The notes under the pieces were generated by a model. The model was given only the letters and a program-made list of their open reading frames with translations. It ran no database searches and was not told the origin of the DNA. From Streptomyces sp. CB00316 (lineage in GTDB: Bacteria; Actinomycetota; Actinomycetes; Streptomycetales; Streptomycetaceae): DNA of 64,000 nt. The translations under genes were made by a program, and so were the position numbers. This document shows, piece by piece, positions 19,243-28,541 of this stretch. Numbering within the stretch: the first letter of the stretch is position 1; each line of letters begins with the position of its first letter. The stretch lies in contig NZ_LIXI01000001.1 in NCBI RefSeq assembly GCF_001905595.1, positions 124,001-188,000 of the forward strand, read 5' to 3'.

Positions 19243-21651
19243 TCACTCGCCCGGGTCGCGGGCGCCGCGGACCCCTTCGATGAAGCTGCCGCCGAGGGCA
19301 CCCGTATCGCCGTCGCCGTTGTCCCCGTCGGCGCCGCCCTCCGTGCCGGTGCCCATTCCGCCGTCGCCGGTGTCCCCGGTCGTTCCGCCCCCGTCCGTAT
19401 CTCCTGTCGCGCCGCCGGTGGTCCCGGTGCCGTTGTCGTTGCCCGGTGGGGCGGACGAGGCGGGGGCGGTGGGGGCCGACGGGGTGGTGGTGTCGCTCGG
19501 GGGGCTGGGGGAGGTGCTGGAGGGGGAGCCGTCCGGGGTGTCCGGTCCGGTGACGGTGTCGGTCCCGTCCTCGCCCGGCTCCTGGGGTTCGTCGGAGCCG
19601 GGGGCCGTCCTGAGGTCGAACTCCTGGGCGGGGGAGGAGCGCAGGGCCGCTTCCGTGTAGGCGGCCCAGGTCTCGGCGGGGACGCCGCCGCCGTTGACGC
19701 GGTCCAGGCCGAGGGCTCCGTACAGCGGGGTCTGGGTGCCGGAATCGGGGTCCTGGCCCATCACGGCGACGACGGTCGCGAGGTCGGGGGTGTACCCGGC
19801 GAACCAGGCGGCCTTGTCCTCCTCGGCGGTGCCCGTCTTGCCGACGGCGGGGCGGCCCGCGGCCTGGGCGGCGGAGCCGGTGCCGCCCTCGACGACGGAG
19901 CGGAGGAGGGCGGTGGTGGTGTCGGCGGCCTCGCGGCTGACGGCCTGTTCGGTCTTCCGGTCGGGCAGCTCGATCTCGGTGCCGTCCTTGGTGACCTTGT
20001 CGACGAGGGTGTACGGGCCGTGCCGGCCGTGGTTGGCGAGCGTCGCGTACGCCTCGGTGAGGTCCAGGACGCTGGCGGTGGCGGGGCCGAGCGCGATGGA
20101 GGGGGAGGCGGTGAGGTCGGGCGTGGTCTTCGGGATACCGAGGGCGATCGCGGTCTCCTTGACCTTCTCGGGGCCGACGTCCTGGGCCATCTGCGCGTAG
20201 ACGGTGTTGACGGACTTGTCGGTGGCGGTGCGGACGGTGATCTGCCCGTAGTCGACGTCGTCCTCGTTGGCGGGGTCGTACCCGGTGGAGCCCTGGGGGC
20301 CCTGGACGGTCCGCTTGTTGGTGCCGTCGTAGTACGTCTCCGGGGTGATGCGCCGGCCGTCCTGGGTGGTGGAGTCGTTGGCGACGGCGGAGGTGAAGAC
20401 GAACGGCTTGAAGGTGGAGCCGACCTGGTAGTCGCGGCGGGTGGCGTTGTTGACGTACTGCTGGGTGTAGTCGATGCCGCCGTACATCGCGACGACCTCG
20501 CCGGTCTCCGGCACGATGGAGGCGCCGCCGACGCGGACGTATCTGTCGGGCTCGCGGTCGCCGCTGCGCTTCTTCATCACGTTGTTCTTGACCGCCGCGA
20601 CGAAGGCGTCCTGCTTCTTCTTGTCGAGGGTGGTGGTGATGCGGTGGCCGCCGGTGGCGAGGGTCTTCTCGTCGATGATCCCGTTTCCGGTGAGGTACTG
20701 CTCGACGGCCTGCACCAGGTAGCCGCGCTGACCGGAGAGGCCGGTGGAGGGCTTGGCCTCGCCGGGTACGGGGAATTCGGTCGTCGACCGTTCGCCGGAG
20801 TCGAGCCAGCTCTCCTTGACCATGCCGTCCAGGACGTAGTTCCAGCGGCTCAGGGCGGCGGGCTTGCTGTCGGGGTGGGCGACGACGTCGTACGCGCTGG
20901 GGGCGTTCAGCAGGGAGGCGAGGTAGGCGGCCTCGGCGGTGGTGAGGTCTTCGACGTTCTTGCCGTAGTACGCCTGGGCGGCGGCCTGGATGCCGTAGGC
21001 GTTGCGCCCGAAGTAGCTGGTGTTGAGGTAGCCCTCGAGGATCTGGTCCTTGCTCTGCTCGCGGTTGAGCTTGATCGCGATGAAGAACTCCTTGGCCTTG
21101 CGGACGACGGTCCGTTCCTGGCCGAGGTAGTAGTTCTTGACGTACTGCTGGGTGATGGTGGAGCCGCCCTGCTTGCCCTTGCCGGTCACGGTGTTCCAGC
21201 CGGCCCGGAACATGGCCCGCACGTCGACGGCGGGCTGGTTGTAGAAGTCGCGGTCCTCGGCGGCGAGTACGGCCCGCCGGACGTCGGAGGGCACCTGGGA
21301 GAGCTTCACCTTCTCCCGGTTCACCTCGCCGTCGCGGGCCAGGACGGTGCCGTCCTTGTAGAAGTAGACGTTGGACTGCGCGTCGGCGCCGGCGTTGGCG
21401 GCCGGGATCCCGATGAGCTGGTACCCGGCGAAGAACCCGCCGACGAGCAGGAGACCGGCGACCAGGACCGACCCGAGTACCATCCGCCAGGTCGGGAAGA
21501 GGCGGCGCCAGCCGGTCCGCCTGGGGCGCTTCGTGCGCCCCTTCCTGCCCGGTGCCTTGCTCTGCGCTCCTTGTGCGCCCTCGTCGTCCCCGGGGCTCGC
21601 GGAGGCGGCTGAGGGGTCCCGTGGGGCCCACGTCTGGTGCTCGTCGCTCAT
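19243..21651 (-). CDS. Bifunctional penicillin-binding protein (class A PBP)
   Basis: A transglycosylase/transpeptidase of 802 residues for peptidoglycan synthesis, anchored by one N-terminal helix after a basic cytoplasmic tail (helix near residues 55-75). The GT51 domain shows LAAEDRDFYNQPAVD, GGSTITQQYVKN and the RKAKEFFIAIKLNREQSKDQILEGYLN segment. The transpeptidase domain shows STFK (SxxK), SVN and KTG motifs in order. The last 150 residues are a low-complexity Pro/Ser/Thr then Gly/Asp/Thr-rich tail facing the wall. SD GAGGAG precedes the ATG. Confidence 0.94.
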   Translation of the reverse strand: MSDEHQTWAPRDPSAASASPGDDEGAQGAQSKAPGRKGRTKRPRRTGWRRLFPTWRMVLGSVLVAGLLLVGGFFAGYQLIGIPAANAGADAQSNVYFYKDGTVLARDGEVNREKVKLSQVPSDVRRAVLAAEDRDFYNQPAVDVRAMFRAGWNTVTGKGKQGGSTITQQYVKNYYLGQERTVVRKAKEFFIAIKLNREQSKDQILEGYLNTSYFGRNAYGIQAAAQAYYGKNVEDLTTAEAAYLASLLNAPSAYDVVAHPDSKPAALSRWNYVLDGMVKESWLDSGERSTTEFPVPGEAKPSTGLSGQRGYLVQAVEQYLTGNGIIDEKTLATGGHRITTTLDKKKQDAFVAAVKNNVMKKRSGDREPDRYVRVGGASIVPETGEVVAMYGGIDYTQQYVNNATRRDYQVGSTFKPFVFTSAVANDSTTQDGRRITPETYYDGTNKRTVQGPQGSTGYDPANEDDVDYGQITVRTATDKSVNTVYAQMAQDVGPEKVKETAIALGIPKTTPDLTASPSIALGPATASVLDLTEAYATLANHGRHGPYTLVDKVTKDGTEIELPDRKTEQAVSREAADTTTALLRSVVEGGTGSAAQAAGRPAVGKTGTAEEDKAAWFAGYTPDLATVVAVMGQDPDSGTQTPLYGALGLDRVNGGGVPAETWAAYTEAALRSSPAQEFDLRTAPGSDEPQEPGEDGTDTVTGPDTPDGSPSSTSPSPPSDTTTPSAPTAPASSAPPGNDNGTGTTGGATGDTDGGGTTGDTGDGGMGTGTEGGADGDNGDGDTGALGGSFIEGVRGARDPGE

Positions 21652-21870
21652 GTCGGTGAGGGCTCCTCGGGTGCGGTCGGTGCTCCCATAGTGCCCGTTT
21701 CGCCGGGAAACCCTCGTATCATCCTTCGATCTCCCCCGTTCTCCCGTACCCAGAACCCCGGAAAAGCGGTCGCGGCCGCCCTCTTCGGTGCTCTAAGGTC
21801 GTGCGCTTTGGTGTCCGGAGCCGGAAGCGGGACCTCCCCGACCGGCGGCGGCGGGGGGAGAGGGGGCGGC

Positions 21871-22671
21871 GTGCGGCTGTACGCAGTGGTGGCGGCGGGC
21901 GGGTTCCGGCGCTACGCCACGTACCGGACGGCGACGGCCGCGGGGGTGTTCACCAACACCGTCTTCGGCTTCATCCTGGCGTACACCTACATCGCCCTGT
22001 GGGACGCCCGCCCGCAGCTCGGCGGGTACGACATGTCCCAGGCACTGGCGTACGTCTGGATCGGGCAGGGCCTGCTGGCGGCCTGCGCCATGATGGGCGG
22101 CGGCTTCGAGGACGAGCTGATGGAGCGGATCCGCACCGGGGACATCGCCGTGGACCTGTACCGCCCGGCCGACCTCCAGCTGTGGTGGCTGGCGGGGGAC
22201 CTTGGCCGGGCGGCGTTCCAGCTGATGGGGCGAGGGGTGGTGCCGATGCTCGCGGGGGCGCTCGCCTTCGACATCGCGCTCCCCGGCTCGGCGTGGATCT
22301 GGCCGGCGTTCCTGCTCTCCGTCCTGCTGGGCGTCGTCGTGAGCTTCGCCGTGCGCTACCTGGTCGCCCTGTCGGCGTTCTGGCTGCTGGACGGAGCGGG
22401 CGCGACCCAGATGGCCTGGCTGCTGGGGCTGTTCTTCTCCGGGATGCTGCTGCCGCTCCCGCTGTTCCCCGGGTTGCTGGGCGAGGTGGCCCGGCTGTTG
22501 CCGTGGTCCTCGCTGCTCCAGATCCCGGCCGATGTGTACCTCGGCAGGCACACGGGGTGGGGGCTGGTGGAGGCGTACGCGTTCCAGGGCGGCTGGGCGG
22601 TGGCGCTGCTGCTGGCGGGGCGGCTGCTCCAGTCCGTGGCGACGAGGAGGGTGGTGGTGCAGGGTGGCTGA
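21871..22671 (+). CDS. ABC-2 family transporter permease (first subunit)
   Basis: A 266-residue ABC-2-type integral membrane protein with six hydrophobic segments, beginning RLYAVVAAGGFRRYATYRTATAAGVFTNTVFGFI. It is the first of three coupled genes encoding two non-identical permeases and an ATPase, an arrangement used for drug or lipid export. The GTG at 21871 with a GGGGAG Shine-Dalgarno is preferred; an earlier in-frame GTG at 21811 would add a Gly-rich leader. The end overlaps the second permease by 8 bases, implying translational coupling. Confidence 0.85.
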   Translation: MRLYAVVAAGGFRRYATYRTATAAGVFTNTVFGFILAYTYIALWDARPQLGGYDMSQALAYVWIGQGLLAACAMMGGGFEDELMERIRTGDIAVDLYRPADLQLWWLAGDLGRAAFQLMGRGVVPMLAGALAFDIALPGSAWIWPAFLLSVLLGVVVSFAVRYLVALSAFWLLDGAGATQMAWLLGLFFSGMLLPLPLFPGLLGEVARLLPWSSLLQIPADVYLGRHTGWGLVEAYAFQGGWAVALLLAGRLLQSVATRRVVVQGG

Positions 22672-23542
22672 GACGGTGGCTGTGCGGCCCGAGGGGAGCC
22701 GGGAACCGGCCGGCTTCGCGTACGAGGAGCGGCCGCGGCTGCTGGAGGGGCTGCGGGCGTACGGGCTGATCGTGGCGATGTGGGTGCGCTCGACGATGGC
22801 GTACCGGGCCTCGTTCGTCATGACGACGTTCGGGAACCTCGCGGTGACGGCGTTCGACTTCCTCACGATCGTGCTGATGTTCACGCACGTCGACGCGCTG
22901 GGCGGCTACACGCTCCCGGAGATCGCCCTGCTGTACGGGGTGTCGGCGACGGCGTTCGGGCTGTGCGACCTGCTGCTGGGGTCGATGGAGCGGCTGGGGC
23001 GGCGGGTGCGGGACGGGACGCTGGACACGCTGCTGGTGCGGCCGGTCCCGGTGCTGGCGCAGGTGGCGGCGGACCGGTTCGCGCTGCGCCGGATCGGGCG
23101 GATCGCCCAGGGTCTCGCCGTGCTGGTCTACGCGCTGGCCACCCTGGACATCGCGTGGACGCCGCTGAAGGTGGCGATGCTGCCGGTGATGGTGATCAGT
23201 GGTGCGGCGGTCTTCGGGGCGGTCTTCGTGGCCGGGGCGGCGTTCCAGTTCGTCGCGCAGGACGCCTCGCAGGTGCAGAGCGCCTTCACGTACGGCGGGG
23301 CGACGCTGCTCCAGTACCCGCCGACGATCTTCGCGAAGGACCTGGTGCGCGGGGTGACGTTCGTGGTCCCGCTGGCCTTCGTCAGCTGGCTGCCCTCGCT
23401 GTACGTGCTGGACCGGGAGTATCCGCTGGACCTTCCGCGGTGGGTGGCGTTCCTGACGCCGGTGGTGGCCGTGGGGTGCGGGGCGCTGGCCGGGCTGGCG
23501 TGGCGGGCGGCGCTGCGGACGTACCGGAGTACGGGCAGTTGA
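22664..23542 (+). CDS. ABC-2 family transporter permease (second subunit)
   Basis: A 292-residue membrane protein of the same ABC-2 family as its upstream neighbour, with an extra hydrophilic N-terminus of about 35 residues. Family features include LIVAMWVRSTMAYRASFVMTTFGNL, the cytoplasmic loop LLLGSMERLGRRVRDGTLDTLLVRPVPVLAQV and the C-terminal FVVPLAFVSWLPSLYVL. The GTG at 22664 overlaps the preceding gene by 8 bases. The two permeases presumably form a heterodimeric channel with the downstream ATPase. Confidence 0.87.
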   Translation: MAETVAVRPEGSREPAGFAYEERPRLLEGLRAYGLIVAMWVRSTMAYRASFVMTTFGNLAVTAFDFLTIVLMFTHVDALGGYTLPEIALLYGVSATAFGLCDLLLGSMERLGRRVRDGTLDTLLVRPVPVLAQVAADRFALRRIGRIAQGLAVLVYALATLDIAWTPLKVAMLPVMVISGAAVFGAVFVAGAAFQFVAQDASQVQSAFTYGGATLLQYPPTIFAKDLVRGVTFVVPLAFVSWLPSLYVLDREYPLDLPRWVAFLTPVVAVGCGALAGLAWRAALRTYRSTGS

Positions 23543-23559
23543 GGGAAGGGGAGTTCGGC

Positions 23560-24597
23560 ATGCTGGAAACATCGGTCGGAGCGGTGGGGGAGGGTACGGG
23601 CATGGGCCACGACGGCTTCATCACCCTCGACGGCGTCGAGAAGGTCTTCCAGGTCCGCCGGAAGGCCGGTCTGCTGCGCCGGGAGCGGCATGAGGTGCGG
23701 GCCGTGGACGGCATCAGCTTCCAGGTCGCGCGGGGCGAGATGGTCGGCTACATCGGCCCGAACGGGGCCGGCAAGTCCACCACGATCAAGATGCTGACGG
23801 GCATCCTCACTCCGAGCGGCGGCCGGCTGCGGGTGGCGGGCATCGACCCGTCCCGGGAGCGTACGCGCCTCGCGCACCGCATCGGTGTGGTCTTCGGCCA
23901 GCGGACCACCCTCTGGTGGGACCTGCCGCTGCGCGACTCGTACCGGCTGATGCACCGCATGTACCGCATCCCGGACCGGCGATACCGCGACAACCTGGAC
24001 CGATGTGTCGAACTCCTGGACCTCGGTGAGCTGTTGGACGTACCTGTACGTCAACTGTCCCTCGGTCAGCGGATGCGCGGCGACATCGCGGCGGCGCTGC
24101 TGCACGATCCGGAGGTGCTCTACCTGGACGAGCCGACGATCGGGCTCGATGTGATCTCCAAGGCCAAAGTGCGGCGGTTCCTCAAGGAGTTGAACGCGGA
24201 GCGCGGGACCACGGTCCTGCTGACGACGCACGACCTGACCGACATCGAGCAGCTGTGCCGCCGGGTGATGGTCATCGACCACGGCCGACTGATGTACGAC
24301 GGTTCGCTCGCCGGTCTCCACGAGGTGGGGGAGAGCGAGCGGATGCTGGTGGTGGACCTGGAGCGCGAACTCCCGCCGATCGAGCTGACGTCCGGCGGAC
24401 CGGGGCCGGAGGCCGGGCCGCTCGTGCGGGTGGTCAGGGTGGAGGGCCCGCGCCAGTGGCTGGCCTTCCCCGCCTCGACGTCGGCCGCCCCGCTGGTGGC
24501 GCGGATCGCGGCGGAGTACCCGCTGATGGACCTTTCGGTACGGGAGCCGGACATCGAGGCCGTGATCGCGCGGATGTACGAGGCGGCGACGCCCTGA
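23560..24597 (+). CDS. ABC-2 transporter ATP-binding protein
   Basis: A 345-residue ATPase for the two ABC-2 permeases. Walker A GPNGAGKST, Q-loop IGVVFGQRTTLWWDLPL, signature LSLGQRMRGD, Walker B VLYLDEPTIGLD and the switch His of LTTHDLTD are intact. The GQR-TTLWWDLP motif and the degenerate signature are typical of the subfamily paired with two permeases. ATG 23560 with SD GGGAAGGGGAG is used; ATG 23602 is an alternative. A C-terminal extension of about 100 residues follows the nucleotide-binding domain. Confidence 0.9.
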   Translation: MLETSVGAVGEGTGMGHDGFITLDGVEKVFQVRRKAGLLRRERHEVRAVDGISFQVARGEMVGYIGPNGAGKSTTIKMLTGILTPSGGRLRVAGIDPSRERTRLAHRIGVVFGQRTTLWWDLPLRDSYRLMHRMYRIPDRRYRDNLDRCVELLDLGELLDVPVRQLSLGQRMRGDIAAALLHDPEVLYLDEPTIGLDVISKAKVRRFLKELNAERGTTVLLTTHDLTDIEQLCRRVMVIDHGRLMYDGSLAGLHEVGESERMLVVDLERELPPIELTSGGPGPEAGPLVRVVRVEGPRQWLAFPASTSAAPLVARIAAEYPLMDLSVREPDIEAVIARMYEAATP

Positions 24598-24680
24598 GGG
24601 GTTCGGTGTGAGCCGACGCGTGCAGGTCCTGGGTCTGCACGTCTGTGCCGGGACCGGGTGCGTTCAATAGGGTGCGTGGT

Positions 24681-25418
24681 ATGACAGGTGAACGTCCGGA
24701 CATGCGTGCCTCCGATGCGGAACGTGAGCGGATCGCCGAGGTGCTGAGGGAGGCCGTGGCCGAGGGCCGGCTGGAGATGGACGAGTTCGAGCAGCGCCTC
24801 GAAACGGCCTACACGGCCCGTACGCACGGGGAGTTGGAGCCGCTCGTCCGGGACCTTCCGGCACCCGGCACGGCGGTGGCCCCGGTGGGCTCCTCGGCGC
24901 CCGCCCCGCTGCGGGGCTCCGCCGCGAACTGGCCCGCGCGGATCGGTGGCACGGCCACCTCCAAGGGCGGGTTCGCGCTGTGGGGCGGCTTCAACCGCAG
25001 GGGCCGCTGGACGGTGGGCCGGAAGTTCACCGCGTTCGTGCTGTGGGGCGGCGGCGAGATCGACCTGCGCGAGGCGGACTTCGAGGACCGCGAGGTCGTC
25101 ATCCGCTGCATCGCGATCATGGGCGGCGTCCATGTGACGGCCCCGCCGGAGCTGAACCTGGACGTCCGGGGCGTCGGCATCATGGGCGGCTTCGGCGAGG
25201 GCCCGAACGAGGACGGTGAGACCGTGCCGGAGGCCCCGCGCGTCACGATCACGGGCCTGGCCCTGATGGGCGGCGTCGGGGTGGAGCGCAAGCGGACGAA
25301 GGCGGAGCGCCGCCGCCTGAAGGAGGCGGAGGAGGCCGAGCGCGCGGTCCGCGAGCGGCAGCGGCTGGACGGCCCGGACCAGGGACCGGGAGGCGGCGGC
25401 CGCAAGGAGCTGGGCTGA
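24681..25418 (+). CDS. DUF1707 and LiaF-C-like domain protein
   Basis: A 245-residue protein. The N-terminal DUF1707 motif RASDAERERIAEVLREAVAEGRLEMDEFEQRLETAYTARTHGEL occupies residues 8-52. A Pro/Ala linker leads to a C-terminal beta-helical domain with GG-rich repeats (AIMGGVHVTAP, GIMGGFGEG, ALMGGVGV) of the LiaF/cell-wall-active-antibiotic response type. TAGGGT ends 7 bases before ATG 24681, predicting a leaderless mRNA. A role in envelope-stress sensing is inferred from the family. Confidence 0.85.
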   Translation: MTGERPDMRASDAERERIAEVLREAVAEGRLEMDEFEQRLETAYTARTHGELEPLVRDLPAPGTAVAPVGSSAPAPLRGSAANWPARIGGTATSKGGFALWGGFNRRGRWTVGRKFTAFVLWGGGEIDLREADFEDREVVIRCIAIMGGVHVTAPPELNLDVRGVGIMGGFGEGPNEDGETVPEAPRVTITGLALMGGVGVERKRTKAERRRLKEAEEAERAVRERQRLDGPDQGPGGGGRKELG

Positions 25419-25484
25419 GCCGGCTGACCTGCCCGTCCCCGTACGTCGCCTCCCCCGTCCCCGTACGTCGCCCTCCCTCTCACA

Positions 25485-26726
25485 TCACAGCTCGTCGGAC
25501 TCCCGCGTGCCGGCCCGCTCCAGGGACGGCAGGTCGATCCGCTCGCCCAGCGCCCGGTACCCGGCGTCGTTGAAGTGCACGCCGTCGCCGGAGTCGTAGG
25601 CCGCGAGGAGCCGGTTCGGGGCGGAGGGGTCGCGGACGACCTCGTCGAAGTCGACGTACGCGTCGAAGACGGTGCCCGTCCGGATCTGCTCGTTGACCGC
25701 GAGCCGTACGGCGTTGCGCTCGGGCGTCCAGGTGCGGAAGCCCTCGAACGGGGTCAGGGTCGCGCCGACGACCGTCAGGCCGCGGGCCCGCGCCTGGTCG
25801 GTGAGGGCGCGCAGGCCCGCCACGATGCGCCCGGCGTCGGTCTCCTGCGGGGCCTGCTGTATGTCGTTGATGCCGAGGGCCACGATCACGGTGCGCGCCC
25901 CGGCGACCGAGAGCGCGTCCCGCTCGAACCGGACGAGACCGGCCTGACCCGACGTGCCCTGGATGAGGAGCCGGTTGCCCGCGATGCCCGCGTTGGCGAC
26001 CCCGTACCGGCCGCCCAGCCGGTCCGCGAGGACGTCGGGCCAGCGGGTGTTGGCGTCGGTGGTGGAGCCGCTGCCCGCGGTGAGGGAGTCCCCGATGACG
26101 GCGATGGTGCCCGGTGCGGACTCGTTGCGGACGTCCACGGCGGTCAGGTAGCGCCAGCTGGTGGTGGACCAGGTGCCGCGGCTGTCGGCCAGGTAGGACG
26201 TCTGGTGGCTGTTCGGATGGTAGGTGACCGGGCCGCCCGGGCGCGGGGTGCGGAAGCCGACCTCCAGGTCGGAGTCGGGCGCGACCGGCACGACGACCGG
26301 GTCGCTGACGACCTGTCCGCCCGCCGCGATGGCGATGGAGGTGGCGCCGTCGAAGGTCACCCGGCGGGTGTTGACGGTGGCCTGGTCGACGAGGAGCGGG
26401 ACGGCGCCGAAGAGGTTGGAGAGCGTGATGCGTGCGGCGTCCCCGCCGGCGCTGGTGTGCACGACGTTACGGATGGTGCTGCCGGGGAAGCCGTTGTCGG
26501 TGTTCGGCTCCGGGCCGACGGGTGCCGTGGTCCAGGTGGCGATCCAGTTCCCGCCGACGTCGGCGGGCGCGACGGGGTTGCGGGCCGCCTCGTGCGTCTC
26601 GGCGGGAGGAGACGGGGCCTGCTGGCGGCCGGAGAGGAGCGTCGTGCCGAAGACGGTGGCTGCGGCGAGTACGGCGGTGCCCGCCAGTAGGGCGATGAGC
26701 AGGGCATACCCCTGGCGCCTGGGCAT
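25485..26726 (-). CDS. Secreted SGNH/GDSL-family esterase
   Basis: A 413-residue exported hydrolase. An uncleaved or signal-anchor helix spans residues 8-30. The SGNH blocks are in order: GDSLTAGSG (catalytic Ser), GIAGNRLL (Gly), LGINDIQQ (Asn) and DGVHFNDAGY (Asp, His). An N-terminal beta-rich domain of about 180 residues precedes the catalytic domain, as in Streptomyces GDSL esterases of the family that act on lipids or plant-wall esters. I placed the start at 26726 where GGAG lies about 15 bases upstream and the signal sequence begins. Confidence 0.88.
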   Translation of the reverse strand: MPRRQGYALLIALLAGTAVLAAATVFGTTLLSGRQQAPSPPAETHEAARNPVAPADVGGNWIATWTTAPVGPEPNTDNGFPGSTIRNVVHTSAGGDAARITLSNLFGAVPLLVDQATVNTRRVTFDGATSIAIAAGGQVVSDPVVVPVAPDSDLEVGFRTPRPGGPVTYHPNSHQTSYLADSRGTWSTTSWRYLTAVDVRNESAPGTIAVIGDSLTAGSGSTTDANTRWPDVLADRLGGRYGVANAGIAGNRLLIQGTSGQAGLVRFERDALSVAGARTVIVALGINDIQQAPQETDAGRIVAGLRALTDQARARGLTVVGATLTPFEGFRTWTPERNAVRLAVNEQIRTGTVFDAYVDFDEVVRDPSAPNRLLAAYDSGDGVHFNDAGYRALGERIDLPSLERAGTRESDEL

Positions 26727-26913
26727 GTGCGGTGGTTCTCCTCGTGATGATCGTGCTGGTCCCATGATGCGACAGGCCGCGGGGAACTCGACGTGCGGCC
26801 CGGGAGTAGGGGAAGTAGGGACAATGCGTACGTCGCGGGGGCGAGGGGCCCGCGGACGGCTGGAACGGCTGGAACGCCGGGAACGGGTGGGACGGGTGGG
26901 ACGGGTGGAGCGC

Positions 26914-28350
26914 ATGGGACCGACCGGTTCCGGAGAGCAGGACGCGGTGCAGCAGCCAGGGCAGGACCCGGACCCCGGGGCAGGCGGGTCCGGAACGCGG
27001 ACCGGGGCCCGTAAGGAGCTGGGCCCGGGGACGGCGGGCGCCCCCGGTGCCGGTGCCGGGACGGGCGCCGCGCCCGGCCCGCTTGCCTCGTTCGCGTACA
27101 CCGCCGCTGACGAGGAGAAACAGCGCGGCGTCCGGCGCATGAAGCTCACTGCGACCGGCCTCCTTCTGCTCGTCGCACTGGTCTATGTCCTGGCCACCTG
27201 GGCGGAACACTCAGGTGTGAAGGGCTGGCCGGGCTACGTCGCGGCGGCTGCCGAGGCGGGGATGGTGGGCGCTCTGGCGGACTGGTTCGCCGTGACGGCG
27301 CTCTTCCGGCACCCGCTCGGCCTGCCCATCCCCCACACCGCCATCATTCCCACCAAGAAGGATCAGCTAGGACAGTCCCTCGGTTCCTTCGTTGGCGAGA
27401 ACTTTCTCTCCGGAGACGTCATTCGTGACCGAATTCACGCTCTGGGGGTCGGTCGGAGGGTCGGTGCGTGGCTTTCGGAGCCCGCCCATGCCGACCGGGT
27501 GACCGCCGAGTTGGCGACGGCGCTGCGCGGCGCGCTGACGGTGCTGCGGGATTCCGACGTCCAGGCGGTCGTCGGCGAGGCCATCACGAGGCGGGCGAAC
27601 GCGGCGGAGGTCGGCCCCGGCCTCGGCAAGATGCTGGAGCGGGTCGTGGAGGACGGCGGCCACCGCAAGGTCGTCGACCTCGTCTGCGTACGGGCGCACG
27701 ACTGGCTGGTGGAGCACGGCGACTCGGTGATGGACGCGGTGCAGGGCGGGGCGCCGGGCTGGACGCCGCGCTTCGTGGACAAGCGGGTGGGCGAGCGGGT
27801 CTACAAGGAACTGCTGCGGTTCGTCACGGAGATGCGGGACATGCCGGGCCACCCGGCACGCGGCGCCATCGACACGTTCCTCACCGACTTCGCGGCCGAC
27901 CTCCAGGCCGACGCCGACACCCGGGCCCGGGTGGAGCGGCTGAAGTCGGAGATCCTGGGCCGCGGTGAGGTGCAGGACGTCATCGCCTCGGCATGGTCCT
28001 CCGTCCGTACGATGATCCTCGCGGCGGCCGAGGACGAGCGCAGCGAACTCCGCCTGCGGGCCCGGGCGTCCCTGATGTCGCTGGGCGCCAAGCTGGCGAG
28101 CGACGAGCGCCTCCAGGGCAAGCTGGACGGCTGGCTGGAGGACGCGGCGGTGTACGTGGTCACGACGTACCGGGCCGAGATCACCTCGCTGATCAGCGAG
28201 ACGGTGGCGAGCTGGGACGCGGACCAGACGTCGAAGAAGATCGAGGCGCACATCGGCCGCGACCTGCAGTTCATCCGCATCAACGGCACGGTGGTCGGCG
28301 CACTGGCGGGGCTGGCGATCCACACGGTGTCGCGGGCGCTGGGAGGCTGA
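26914..28350 (+). CDS. DUF445 family membrane protein
   Basis: A 478-residue DUF445 (YjiN-like) protein. A disordered Gly/Ala/Pro-rich N-terminus leads to FAYTAADEEKQRGVRRMKLTATGLLLLVALVYVLATWAE, whose hydrophobic part is the first helix. A second segment, AGMVGALADWFAVTALFRHPLGLPIPHTAIIP, is the DUF445 signature. A long helical body and a C-terminal helix (VVGALAGLAIHTVSRAL) follow. The start is uncertain: ATG 26914 with a GGTGGAG Shine-Dalgarno is used, ATG 26824 would add 30 residues, and ATG 27139 would remove a conserved segment. Function is unknown. Confidence 0.83.
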   Translation: MGPTGSGEQDAVQQPGQDPDPGAGGSGTRTGARKELGPGTAGAPGAGAGTGAAPGPLASFAYTAADEEKQRGVRRMKLTATGLLLLVALVYVLATWAEHSGVKGWPGYVAAAAEAGMVGALADWFAVTALFRHPLGLPIPHTAIIPTKKDQLGQSLGSFVGENFLSGDVIRDRIHALGVGRRVGAWLSEPAHADRVTAELATALRGALTVLRDSDVQAVVGEAITRRANAAEVGPGLGKMLERVVEDGGHRKVVDLVCVRAHDWLVEHGDSVMDAVQGGAPGWTPRFVDKRVGERVYKELLRFVTEMRDMPGHPARGAIDTFLTDFAADLQADADTRARVERLKSEILGRGEVQDVIASAWSSVRTMILAAAEDERSELRLRARASLMSLGAKLASDERLQGKLDGWLEDAAVYVVTTYRAEITSLISETVASWDADQTSKKIEAHIGRDLQFIRINGTVVGALAGLAIHTVSRALGG

Positions 28351-28386
28351 GCGGCTTCACGGAGCCCTTCGCTGAGCCTGTGGGTT

Positions 28387-28426
28387 CCGGGTGCGTACCC
28401 GTCCTGTCGTACGGGTACGCACCCGG
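28387..28426 (+). terminator. Terminator after DUF445 gene
   Basis: A perfect 16-bp stem (CCGGGTGCGTACCCGT and complement) with an 8-base loop, 37 bases past the stop codon. Confidence 0.8.
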
Positions 28427-28541
28427 CTTACGCGGGGGAGTTGCCCGGTATTACGGGCGTGGCGCGGCGGGTGTTCACCGCGAGGCGGATTTCCTTGGGG
28501 AGCCCTCTTCTCCCCTGGAATACGAAGGGGAGGGGCGTCAG

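Noticed and set aside
20020..21612. Plus-strand frame of 530 codons antisense to the class A PBP
   Set aside because: Composition is Gly/Val/Asp-rich shadow of the PBP codons with no domain motifs.
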